NCBI GenBank assembly: GCA_963668185.1
Contig: OY764162.1
Coordinates: forward strand, 124,001-188,000
DNA length: 64,000 nucleotides
Source of the DNA: G963668185 sp963668185
GTDB lineage: Bacteria; Chloroflexota; Dehalococcoidia; Lucifugimonadales; G963668185
Direction: 5' to 3'
This document shows positions 17,221 to 25,263 of the stretch, one piece after another. The notes beneath the pieces were generated by a model that made no database searches, was not told where the DNA came from, and saw only the letters and a program-made list of their open reading frames with translations. Each line of letters starts with the position of its first letter. Positions within the stretch are counted from its first letter, which is position 1. The translations under genes and the position numbers were made by a program.

Positions 17221-18874
17221 GTTCGATCCCGTAGATCTGGAGATCATGTGGAGCCGCGTGGTCAACGTCGCCGAGGAGATGTGGACCACCGTGCTGCGAA
17301 CGGCGGTCTCCACCATCATCGCGTCGGCGAACGACTTCGGCTGCGAGATACTGGACGCCGAGGGCCGCTCCATCGCGCACGCGTACCGCAGCATGCCGGT
17401 CTTCAACCTCACCATGCCCAACGTCACGAAGAAGATCCTCCAGCAGTACCCCGCCGAATCGTTCAAGCCGGGCGACGTGTTCATCACCAACGACCCGTGG
17501 CTCTGCGCCGGGCACCTACCGGACACGGCGATAGTCTCGCCGATCTTCCACCAGGGCCGGTTCGTCGGCTTCGCCGGCAGCATCGCCAACGTGTCCGACA
17601 TCGGCGGCACGCTCGACCAGAAGCGGGTCCGGGAGTCGTACGAGGAGGGGCTGTTCATCCCGATCTGCAAGCTCTACGACGCATACCAGCCGAACGAGCT
17701 GGTCTTCGACCTGTTCCGATGGAACGTCCGCGCAGCCGACATGGTGCTCATCGACATCGAGGCGCAGGTCGCGGCCAACGAGGTCGGCATGCGCCGGATC
17801 GTGGACTTCCTCGACGAGTACCGGCTGGAGGACCTCGCCGGGCTGTCAGCCGCTATCCGGGGCCGCTCGGAGGCCGCCATGCGCCGCGCCATCGCCGCGC
17901 TGCCGGACGGCACGTACGCCAACGAGGTGGAGACGGACGGCCTGATGACGCCGCTCAAGATCGCCGTGGAGATCACCGTCAGCGGCGATGAGATGACGCT
18001 CGATTACGCGGGCTCCTCGCCGCAGGTGGAGCAGGGCGGGCTGAACTGCACGCTGATTTACACGATCGGCCACACCACGTACCCGATGGCCTGCCTGCTG
18101 ACGCCGGACGTGCCGGTGAACGAGGGCTGCTTCGTCCCGATCACCGTGAAGGCGCCGGAGGCGTCGGTGGTGAACTGCGAGTTTCCCGCCTCGGTCGGCG
18201 CGCGGGTGAACACCGGCTGGTACCTGCACGGCGCGATCTTCGGCGCGCTGGCCGAGGCCGTGCCTGAGGGCATCCAGGCGGGCAACGGGCTGATGTCGTC
18301 CATACAGGCGTACGGCGCCGAGGCGGGCGGGCGCGTGTTCAACGCGCACCTGTTCATCGGCGGCGGGCGCGGCGCGACGAGCACGGGCGACGGCATGGGG
18401 CAGAACATGTTCCCGAGCAGCGCGTCGAACGTGCCCGTGGAGGTGTTCGAGGTGCGCAGCCCGTCGCTCATCAGGTCCAAGGAGTTCGTCACCGACTCGG
18501 GCGGGGCGGGGAAGTACCGTGGCGCGCCAGGCCAGCGGCTGGAGATCGGGAAGCTGCCGGGCCACGAGCCGCCGCTGGACGTGTTCTTCTACCCGAAGCG
18601 GCTGCGGTACGCCGCGGACGGCGTGTTCGGCGGCGGAATCGGCAACCGCACCGTCGTGGAGGTCGACGGGCGCGACGTCAGCTTCGAGCCGGAGGCCATG
18701 GCCAGGGGATACGCCACCGTCCAGCACCCCGACGGCGCGCTGGCGCTCACGTGGCCCGGCGGCGGCGGATACGGCGACCCGCGCAACCGCGCCCGCGAGT
18801 CCGTGCGCCGGGACGTCGAAGATGGCCTCGTATCGCCGGACAAGGCCCGCGACCTGTACGGGATGGGCGGGTAG
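17213..18874 (+). CDS. hyuB: Hydantoinase/oxoprolinase subunit B (HyuB)
   Basis: A 553-residue HyuB. It opens DPVDLEIMWSRVVNVAEEM and contains the metal-binding-type segment FITNDPWLCAGHLPD. The central NVSDIGG and the C-terminal LTWPGGGGYGDP are family hallmarks. It starts within the last codons of hyuA (overlap 17213-17220), so the subunits are translationally coupled. Substrate cannot be fixed beyond cyclic amides or 5-oxoproline-like compounds. Confidence 0.92.
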   Translation: MDEFDPVDLEIMWSRVVNVAEEMWTTVLRTAVSTIIASANDFGCEILDAEGRSIAHAYRSMPVFNLTMPNVTKKILQQYPAESFKPGDVFITNDPWLCAGHLPDTAIVSPIFHQGRFVGFAGSIANVSDIGGTLDQKRVRESYEEGLFIPICKLYDAYQPNELVFDLFRWNVRAADMVLIDIEAQVAANEVGMRRIVDFLDEYRLEDLAGLSAAIRGRSEAAMRRAIAALPDGTYANEVETDGLMTPLKIAVEITVSGDEMTLDYAGSSPQVEQGGLNCTLIYTIGHTTYPMACLLTPDVPVNEGCFVPITVKAPEASVVNCEFPASVGARVNTGWYLHGAIFGALAEAVPEGIQAGNGLMSSIQAYGAEAGGRVFNAHLFIGGGRGATSTGDGMGQNMFPSSASNVPVEVFEVRSPSLIRSKEFVTDSGGAGKYRGAPGQRLEIGKLPGHEPPLDVFFYPKRLRYAADGVFGGGIGNRTVVEVDGRDVSFEPEAMARGYATVQHPDGALALTWPGGGGYGDPRNRARESVRRDVEDGLVSPDKARDLYGMGG

Positions 18875-18891
18875 GACTTGACTGACTAACC

Positions 18892-21267
18892 ATGTCACTA
18901 GGCGAAGCTGACACCAGGGCAAAGCTGATCGATCCCGCGCTCCACGCCAGGGGTTGGACCGAGGACCTCATCCGGCGCGAAGAGACGGCCGGCCCGGTCG
19001 AAGTCGTCGGGGGCAAGCCCCGGCGCAGCTCGAGGGGCCGCGTCGATTACACGCTGCGCCTGCGGGTCGCGCCCGGCGCGCAGCCGGTGGCCGTGGCGCT
19101 GGTCGAGGCGAAGGCGGAGCAGTACCCGGCCACGCACGGCTTGCAGCAGGCCAAGCAGTACGCCTCCGGCAAGCGGCTGAACGTGCCGTTCGTCTTTTCC
19201 TCCAACGGCCGCCAGTTCGTCGAGTTCGACGCGTTCACCGGGCTGACCGCCGCGCCCGCGCTGCTGACCGGCTTCCCCACGCCCGACGAGTTGCGGAGCC
19301 GGTACGAGCAGCACAAAGGCTTCGCGCTGGACTCGGAGCCCGCCAAGCCGTTGCTCCAGACCTATCACGGCGGCGAGAGCCAGCGCCGCTACTACCAGGA
19401 CGCGGCGATCCGGGCCGCGCTGGAGAAGGTGGCGGCGGGCGGCAAGCGCGTGCTGCTGACGATGGCGACGGGCAGCGGCAAGACGCGCATCGCGGTCCAC
19501 CTGCTCAGGAAGATAGCCGACGCCGGCCAGTTGACGCGCGCGCTGTTCGTCTGCGATCGGGACGAGCTTCGGAAGCAGGCCGACGGCGCGCTGCATGCCG
19601 TCTTCGGCAACGACGCGGCAGTGGCCCGCGCCGGCGACCCGCAGAAGAACGCGCGGATAGTCGTAGCCACGTACCAGACGCTCGGCGTGGACACGGACGA
19701 CGGCGACGCGTCGTTCCTCACGACTCACTACCCGGAGAACTACTTCAGCCACATCATCATAGACGAGGCGCACCGCTCCGCGTGGGGCAAGTAGTCGCAG
19801 GTGCTGACTCGCAACCCGGACGCCGTCCAGATCGGGCTGACGGCCACGCCGCGCGAGTTCGAGAGCGCGGAGAATACGGAGGAGGCGGAGCAGGACCGGC
19901 AGATAACCGCCAACAACATCAAGTATTTCGGAGAACCCGTTTACGACTACACCATCGGCCAGGGCATAGACGACGGCTACCTGGCGTTCATGGAGATACT
20001 CAAGAGCGATATCTTCCTCGCCACCTACAAGGAGACGGAACAGGTCACGGGACTTGAGCAGGCCGACCTCGAGGACAAGCCCTTGGTGGATGCGGTTACC
20101 GGGGAGGCAGTGGGAATCACGGAAACCCGGGAGCGCTACGACGCGCGCGCGTTCGAGAGACAGCTATTGATTCCGGACCGCGTGAGCGAAATGTGCCGGA
20201 TGTTGTTCGAAGAGCTATTGAAGACCGGCGGCCCGGAACAGAAGACGGTGATCTTCTGCGCCAGGGATGTCCACGCCGACGCCGTGGCTTCGGAGATGAA
20301 CAACCTGTACGCCAAATGGTGCGCCGACCAGGGGAGAACGCCAGCCCGCGATTACGCCTTCAAGTGCACCGCCGCCAGCGGGGGAAGCGGCTATCTGTCC
20401 GACTTCAGGGGAAGCAACACGAGCTACTTCATCGCGACCACCGTCGAACTGCTGACGACGGGCGTTGACGTGCCCGGGATTCGCAACGTCGTCTTCTTCA
20501 AGTACGTCGGCTCGCCCATCGCGTTCTACCAGATGGTAGGCCGCGGGACCCGGTTGGACCCTCCGACGAACAAGCTCATGTTCCGTGTGCACGACTTCAC
20601 CAACGCGACGCGGCTCTTTGGAGAAGATTTCAAGACGGCGTACGGACCTTCCACGAGCAGTCCCGGCCCCGTTGACGGGCCTGATGAGGATGGAGACCGG
20701 ATTATCGTAGTCGAAGACATCGACGTGCGGATAACCGCCGCCGGAAAGTACGTAATGACCGTGAACGACGATGGAAAGGCGGAGCCCGTGACGTTGGAGG
20801 AGTACAAGCAGCGATTGGCCGCCAGGCTTGTCGAGGACATACCCGCCCTCGACAAGTTCCGGTCGGTCTGGATCGACCCGGGAGAGCGCGGCAAGCTGAT
20901 GAGGAAGCTGCCGGACCGCGGCCGCGCGCCGCTTGTCGTGCGTGAACTATCCAAAATGAAGGAGTACGACCTGTTCGACGTGCTCGCGGACGTCGGCTAC
21001 GGGCAGGCGCCCAAGACGCGGGCGGACAGAGCGGACTCGTTCGAGTACAAGCACGACGGCTGGCTGTCCGACATGCCCGCGCCAGCCGCCGCGGTCATCC
21101 GCGCCATCGCCTCCCAGTTCGCCATAGGCGGCACGGAGAACCTGGAGAACCCCCAGGTGTTCAGCACGCCGGCGGTGAGGACCGCAGGCGGCATGGGCGC
21201 GCTCCGCGAGCACGGCCAGCCGCGCGATGTAGTGTCCGAGGCCGAGCGGCGGATGTTCGCGGCGTGA
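18892..21267 (+). pseudogene. HsdR-type restriction helicase interrupted by an in-frame TAG
   Basis: A type I restriction R-subunit-like protein of about 791 codons, read in one frame from ATG 18892 to the stop at 21267 but broken by TAG at 19792-19794. Before the stop: HSDR_N nuclease domain with ALVEAKAEQYPATHGLQQAKQY, Walker A ATGSGKT, and the DEAH box in IIIDEAHRSAWGK. After it: SQVLTRNPDAVQIGLTATP (motif III) and MVGRGTRLDPP (motif VI), ending in ERRMFAA as intact homologues do. Family members have Trp where the TAG stands (HRSxxGKW), so a single TGG to TAG change explains the break. No hsdM or hsdS is adjacent. The C-terminal piece could restart at GTG 19801. Confidence 0.9.
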
Positions 21268-21283
21268 CCCCCGCCGTCATTCC

Positions 21284-22331
21284 TGTAGATGTTAGGTAAT
21301 TCGCTGACAGAATTGGTATGTGAAAGCAAACCGAACTGGAGGCGAGGATGCGAGACAACAGTAATGACCTCACGGTGGAGCGCAACTACATCCAGAAGTG
21401 GCGGTTCCTCATCGACGAGTACGAGCAGGTCAAGGCGAAGAAGCACCCCCACTTCCGCTTCCTGGAGGACTTCTACAGGTTCCACGGCACCAACCGACAG
21501 ACCTTCGCCAAGTACTACAACCGATACCGTCTGACCGGAGCCGATGATTCGCTGCTGCCCCTCAAGCGGGGCCCCAGGTGGAAGAGCCGCCGCACGCCGG
21601 CCTTCATCGAGCAGCTGGTGCTGGAGCAGCGGCGCAAGGGTATCAACCGCTACGAGACCTATGCCATACTCAAGCCGAAGCTCAAGTCGCACACCCCATC
21701 GCCGTCCACCATCTACGCCATAACCAGGCGCCACGGCCTCAACCGGTTGACCAGGCGGATGCAGACCGCCAGGAGGACGATAATCAAGACCCGCGCCGGA
21801 GAGTTGGGCCACCTGGACTCCCACTACCTGAGCAAAGACCTGATCGTGGGCGCCAGGCAGCGCTACTACCTGGTGTCGATAGTCGACGCCTGTACCCGGC
21901 TGGCCTGGTCTGAGGTGGTGGATGACCTCAAGAGCCTGAGCGCGATGTTCGCGGCGCTCAAGAGCATCAACATGCTCAACGCCGAGTACGGGGTGCGCTT
22001 CGAGGCGATGCTGACCGACAACGGCCCTGAGATGGCCTCGCCCAACAACAGGTCTCATCACCCCATGGAGCGGATGCTTGCCGAACTGGGGATCAAGCAC
22101 CGCTACACTCGGCCCTACCGGCCCCAGACCAACGGCAAGGTGGAGCGCTTCTGGCGTACGCTCAACGACGACCTGCTGGAGGGGACCACCTTCGAGAGTG
22201 TGGAGGAGCTCAAGGACGAGTTGATGCAGTACCTGCTCTACTACAATACCGAGCGGCCGCACCAGGGCCTCGGAGGCGACACCCCTCTGAGGACCATGCA
22301 AAATCTGTCAACGAATTAGTCGACATCTACA
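21284..22331 (+). mobile_element. IS481-family insertion sequence, complete
   Basis: A 1048-bp element with imperfect terminal inverted repeats of about 31 bp. The left end reads TGTAGATGTTAGGTAATTCG; the right end, read inward on the other strand, starts TGTAGATGTCGACTAATTCG. The 5-bp sequence ATTCC flanks both ends (21279-21283 and 22332-22336), giving a clean target-site duplication. Removing the element rebuilds GTCATTCCGGCGCAGGCC, a copy of dispersed repeat family B. It lies 17 bp after the hsdR stop. Confidence 0.93.
21348..22319 (+). CDS. IS481-family DDE transposase
   Basis: A 323-residue transposase with an N-terminal helix-turn-helix region (KWRFLIDEY to KYYNRYRLTG) and an rve integrase core. 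Catalytic residues are D157 (GHLDSHY), D224 (LTDNGPEM) and E266 (GKVERFWRTL), followed by the YNTERPHQGLGGDTP tail typical of IS481 and IS3-like enzymes. The frame is intact and lies between well-preserved inverted repeats, so the element may be active. AGGCGAGG lies upstream of the ATG. Confidence 0.93.
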   Translation: MRDNSNDLTVERNYIQKWRFLIDEYEQVKAKKHPHFRFLEDFYRFHGTNRQTFAKYYNRYRLTGADDSLLPLKRGPRWKSRRTPAFIEQLVLEQRRKGINRYETYAILKPKLKSHTPSPSTIYAITRRHGLNRLTRRMQTARRTIIKTRAGELGHLDSHYLSKDLIVGARQRYYLVSIVDACTRLAWSEVVDDLKSLSAMFAALKSINMLNAEYGVRFEAMLTDNGPEMASPNNRSHHPMERMLAELGIKHRYTRPYRPQTNGKVERFWRTLNDDLLEGTTFESVEELKDELMQYLLYYNTERPHQGLGGDTPLRTMQNLSTN

Positions 22332-22439
22332 ATTCCGGCGCAGGCCCTCTGTCATTCCGAGTCCCCCGAGGAATCTCAGACGCCCCGCACTCCACCAACG
22401 CCGCGCCCCAGCCACGCACCCGTTCGCCCTTGTATCTTG

Positions 22440-22584
22440 GAGTGAAGGCGGGGCAGATCGTTTCGCCCCTGGTCACGAGACCGTGGCTCAGCGTGATTGC
22501 CCCGCCATCTACATCATAGAGCCCGAACAGTTGCCTGGGCCACGCAGAGCCCGCATCGTGCAAGGAAGGGCCAAAGGAGTAGAG
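22440..22584 (+). ncRNA. Predicted IS110 bridge RNA
   Basis: GGCGGGGCA (22447-22455) pairs perfectly with TGCCCCGCC (22498-22506). The enclosed loop holds TTCGCCC at 22462-22468, identical to the left target half, and GGCTCAG at 22485-22491, the reverse complement of the right target half CTGAGCC. GGTC/GACC forms a small inner hairpin between them. The following region has ACAGTTGCCT at 22527-22536, close to the element's right end (ACAGTTG then core CT), and GTGCAAG at 22558-22564, which pairs with the left end CTTGTAT with two G-T wobbles. That order (target loop, then donor loop) matches the bridge RNA of IS621. Exact RNA ends are not known. Confidence 0.83.
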
Positions 22585-23532
22585 ATGAGCGGTTCTCATC
22601 AGAAGGTGTATGTCGGTATCGACGTGTCCGAGGACTGGCTCGACGTTGCGGTACGTCCATCCGGCGAACAGTGGCGTGCGGCCCAGGACGAAGACGGCAT
22701 CAGCTCGCTGGTCAAGCACCTCGCGAAGCTGCGACCGGAGCTCATAGTCATGGAAGCCACCGGCGGGCCTGAGCGTCTCGCAGCCACCGCGCTTGGCGCC
22801 GCAGAGTTGCCGGTGGCTGTGGTCAACCCCCGCCACGTCCGCGACTTCGCTCGATCACAGGGCATACTGGCCAAGACAGATCGTCTTGACGCCGCGGTGA
22901 TCGCACACTTCGGCGAGGTCAGCAAGGTCGTGGCCAAGCCACTGGCGTCTGAGGAGGCACAGGAACTCGAAGCGCTGGTAGCTCGCCGCCGTCAGCTTGT
23001 GCAGATGAAGACTGCTGAGATGAACCGCCATCACCGGGCCATGGAGGTGGTCCGCTGCCGGATAGACCGTGTCATAGACGTGCTGGACCAGGAGATCAAA
23101 GACATCGACGCCGACCTGACAAGCCGGCTTCAACAGTCGCCTCTGTGGAGGGAGCGCGAGGAACTGCTGCGCAGTGTGCCGGGAGTGGGCCCCAACCTGA
23201 CGTTCTGCCTGTTGGCTAATCTGCCGGAACTGGGCACGCTCAACAGAAGGGAGATAGCCGCCTTGGTCGGAGTGGCGCCGCTGGCGAGAGACAGCGGCAG
23301 GTCTCACGGAGTGCGCGTCTGCTGGGGAGGCCGAGCCAACGTGCGTGCGGCCCTGTACATGCCCACACTGGTAGCCGTGCGTCACAACGAGGCGCTGCGC
23401 AAGTTCTACACAAGGCTGCTGCAAATGGGCAAACCAAAGAAGGTTGCCCTGACCGCCTGCATGCGTAAGCTGCTCACCATCCTCAATTCGATGCTCAAGC
23501 ACAGCACTGCCTGGAACCCGCACCATGCTTGA
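22585..23532 (+). CDS. IS110-family transposase (DEDD recombinase)
   Basis: A 315-residue protein with the RuvC-like DEDD N-terminal domain: D13 (YVGIDVSED), E57 (VMEATGG), D99 and D102 (KTDRLDA). A coiled linker and the Tnp20 domain follow, with LLRSVPGVGP, ALVGVAPLARDSG (candidate catalytic Ser) and GGRANVRAALYM. AAAGGAG at 22573-22579 sets the start. IS110 enzymes recombine DNA at sites chosen by a bridge RNA encoded next to the gene. The frame and all catalytic motifs are intact. Confidence 0.94.
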   Translation: MSGSHQKVYVGIDVSEDWLDVAVRPSGEQWRAAQDEDGISSLVKHLAKLRPELIVMEATGGPERLAATALGAAELPVAVVNPRHVRDFARSQGILAKTDRLDAAVIAHFGEVSKVVAKPLASEEAQELEALVARRRQLVQMKTAEMNRHHRAMEVVRCRIDRVIDVLDQEIKDIDADLTSRLQQSPLWREREELLRSVPGVGPNLTFCLLANLPELGTLNRREIAALVGVAPLARDSGRSHGVRVCWGGRANVRAALYMPTLVAVRHNEALRKFYTRLLQMGKPKKVALTACMRKLLTILNSMLKHSTAWNPHHA

Positions 23533-23566
23533 CATCCATAACAGTTGCTGAGCCTGTCGAAGGGCT

Positions 23567-23593
23567 TGCCGCGAACAGTTTCGGCATCTTTTT
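23567..23593 (+). terminator. Possible weak intrinsic terminator
   Basis: TGCCG (23567-23571) and CGGCA (23582-23586) can form a 5-bp stem followed by TCTTTTT. It lies after the IS110 element and the split repeat and before the metallopeptidase. The stem is short, so this is a weak call. Confidence 0.35.
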
Positions 23594-23626
23594 GGACGCT
23601 CGCTGACAGATGCTACACTACCCGCC

Positions 23627-23998
23627 ATGAATCAAGAACGCTTCGAGCGACTAGTGCGCCGCGCCATCAGGGATCTTCCCGATGAGTTCCGCGCCTGCCT
23701 GGACGACAACAACGTGGACCTGCTCGTCGAGGAGTGGCCGTCACGGGAGCAGCTTCTCGGCACAGGGCTGGAGGAAGACCAGATGCTCCTCGGGCTGTAC
23801 GAAGGCGTCCCGCTTACCGAACGCGAAGACTACAACATGGTCCTGCCGGACAGGATCTATATCTTCAAGGGCCCTCTCGAAAGACTCACGAACAGCGAAG
23901 AAGAACTAATCGAAGAGATCAGGGAGACCGTCAGACACGAGGTAGCCCACCACTTCGGCATAGACGACCCCCGCCTAGAAGAGTTGGGGCACCATTGA
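23627..23998 (+). CDS. Minimal zincin-like metallopeptidase (COG3824 type)
   Basis: A 123-residue acidic protein with HExxH in VRHEVAHHFGIDDPRLEELGHH at the C-terminus. Size and the upstream segment NMVLPDRIYIFKGPLERL match the small metallopeptidase family COG3824; the cellular substrate is not known. A TTGGAC box, 16-nt spacer and TACACT (23614-23619) lie 7 nt before the ATG, so the mRNA may be leaderless. Confidence 0.82.
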   Translation: MNQERFERLVRRAIRDLPDEFRACLDDNNVDLLVEEWPSREQLLGTGLEEDQMLLGLYEGVPLTEREDYNMVLPDRIYIFKGPLERLTNSEEELIEEIRETVRHEVAHHFGIDDPRLEELGHH

Positions 23999-24040
23999 GG
24001 CTCACCTTAACGTAAAGTTCAAGAGGGTGTAGCCAGAAAT

Positions 24041-24150
24041 CCGTTCACCCTGACCCCGTGCTGAGCTTGCCGAAGTAGCCTGTCGAAGGGTCAGAGCGTC
24101 GTTCATGGTCCCATTCCCCCGTCATACCGGCGAAGGCCGGTATCCAGAAG
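24041..24150. repeat. Cluster of dispersed repeats A (degenerate) and B
   Basis: A rearranged family A copy starts at 24041 with CCGTTCACCCTGA and continues to CTGTCGAAGGGTC near 24092. A family B palindrome (CGTCATACCGGCGAAGGCC and onward) follows at about 24120-24148. This is the filler between the metallopeptidase and the nuclease-like gene; no gene is seen here. Confidence 0.75.
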
Positions 24151-24245
24151 CACCCAGGCCGGAAACGTGTCATCAAACCTGAACACCTACAGGCAGAATC
24201 CAGGAAACGACCTACACCAAGCATCCAGCAAGGAGCGTAAGCGCA

Positions 24246-24704
24246 TTGGCAAACAATTTCCAAAGGGTAGGCTCGGTTTCTAATTCTCACGTGGGCCGCG
24301 AGTTCGAGGACGCGGCTCAAAGGTCTTTTCGGCAGCAGGGTATCTCGCTTCAGAGAGATTACCGCGTACAGATCGGGCATACTCGCAAGAAGGACAGGAA
24401 GTTCGATCTCGGGTCTGGCAACCCACACATCTTGGTCGAGTGCAAGTCCCACAAGTGGACGGTGGGAGGCAACATGCCTAGCGCCAAAGTAACCGTTTGG
24501 AACGAGGCAATGTACTTTTTCTCGTTGGCCCCTGCTGGGTTCCGCAAAGTACTATTCGTGCTGAGGGACTATAGCGAGAAGCGCCGCGAGACTCTGGCAG
24601 AGTATTACGTGAGAAACTATGGACACCTGATCCCAGTCGATGTGGAAGTCGTAGAGTACGATCCTGCAAATGGAGAAGCCCTCACGGCTTACCCGAGAGT
24701 CTGA
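24246..24704 (+). CDS. Restriction endonuclease-fold protein, uncharacterised
   Basis: A 152-residue protein with a likely PD-(D/E)xK core: KKDRKFDLGSGNPHILVECKSHKWT provides D, ExK and following strands. An N-terminal helix (GREFEDAAQRSFRQQG) is common in Mrr- and HJR-like nucleases. Start is TTG 24246 with AAGGAG at 24229-24234. It is flanked by repeats and stands alone, so defence or DNA repair is only a guess. Confidence 0.65.
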   Translation: MANNFQRVGSVSNSHVGREFEDAAQRSFRQQGISLQRDYRVQIGHTRKKDRKFDLGSGNPHILVECKSHKWTVGGNMPSAKVTVWNEAMYFFSLAPAGFRKVLFVLRDYSEKRRETLAEYYVRNYGHLIPVDVEVVEYDPANGEALTAYPRV

Positions 24705-24716
24705 GGCAAGGCCCCC

Positions 24717-25223
24717 TCACCCATACCGCAGCTCCACCCGATCGCCGTCAACGCAGATCTCCCGCCCGCCGAACGAGAGCACCGACCTCGGCAGCCGCCG
24801 CAACTCCGCGTACACCTCGCCCGTTCGCCGGGCCACGTCCGACTCGGCCTCGGCGCGTCCTGCGCCGCCGACGGCTCCGCCCCACAGCCCCGGCTGGGGC
24901 AGGCCCCTGACCCGGTCCGCGAGGTCCGTGATGAAGACGCTGAACGCGCTCGAAGCAGCCTCCGTGGGCAGGTCCGAGCCGTCCGGCATTCCGAAGTAGA
25001 AGCGCAACTCGGACGCGCCGCCTTCGCCGGCCGAGACGGTCATGTACAGCGAAGGCGCGACCGGCTCCTCGAACAGCCCGCGCGCCGCAGCGTCGGCCCG
25101 CGCGGACTCGCGCACGGCGGCTTGAATCACCCGCAGCAGCGAAGACATGGCCGACACGCCAAGCGGCCCGGCGGCCAGCAGGAGCCGCAACTCCACGCGG
25201 CTGGCGGAACCCTCCGCGGTCAC
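24717..25223 (-). CDS. Hypothetical protein downstream of selB
   Basis: A 168-residue protein with no recognised domain. It is Ala/Gly-rich with helical stretches (SSLLRVIQAAVRESARADAAAR) and a beta-rich C-terminus (SVLSFGGREICVDGDRVELRYG). It begins at GTG 25223, 40 nt after the selB stop on the same strand, so co-transcription with selB is plausible. No signal peptide or membrane segment is visible. Confidence 0.6.
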   Translation of the reverse strand: MTAEGSASRVELRLLLAAGPLGVSAMSSLLRVIQAAVRESARADAAARGLFEEPVAPSLYMTVSAGEGGASELRFYFGMPDGSDLPTEAASSAFSVFITDLADRVRGLPQPGLWGGAVGGAGRAEAESDVARRTGEVYAELRRLPRSVLSFGGREICVDGDRVELRYG

Positions 25224-25263
25224 TGACCGGCGCTCCGGACAGCCGGCGCTTCGACCGTGCGCG

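Larger units (their letters stand above)
22431..23549 (+). mobile_element. IS110-family element inserted in dispersed repeat A
   Basis: Boundaries come from the split target. CCGTTCGCCCT at 22420-22430 is the left part of family A, and CTGAGCCTGTCGAAGGGC at 23548-23565 is the right part. Joining them at the shared CT gives a perfect family A copy. This leaves an element of about 1.12 kb with a CT core at each junction and no terminal inverted repeats, as expected for IS110 elements. A 154-base non-coding 5' region carries the predicted bridge RNA, then the transposase gene follows, and only 15-17 bases remain after its stop. Confidence 0.9.

Noticed and set aside
14629..17670. A 1013-codon open frame on the minus strand opposite hyuA
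   Set aside because: It is Arg/His-rich with no domain and mirrors the codon pattern of hyuA, whose motifs are clear. Long antisense frames are expected at this GC content.
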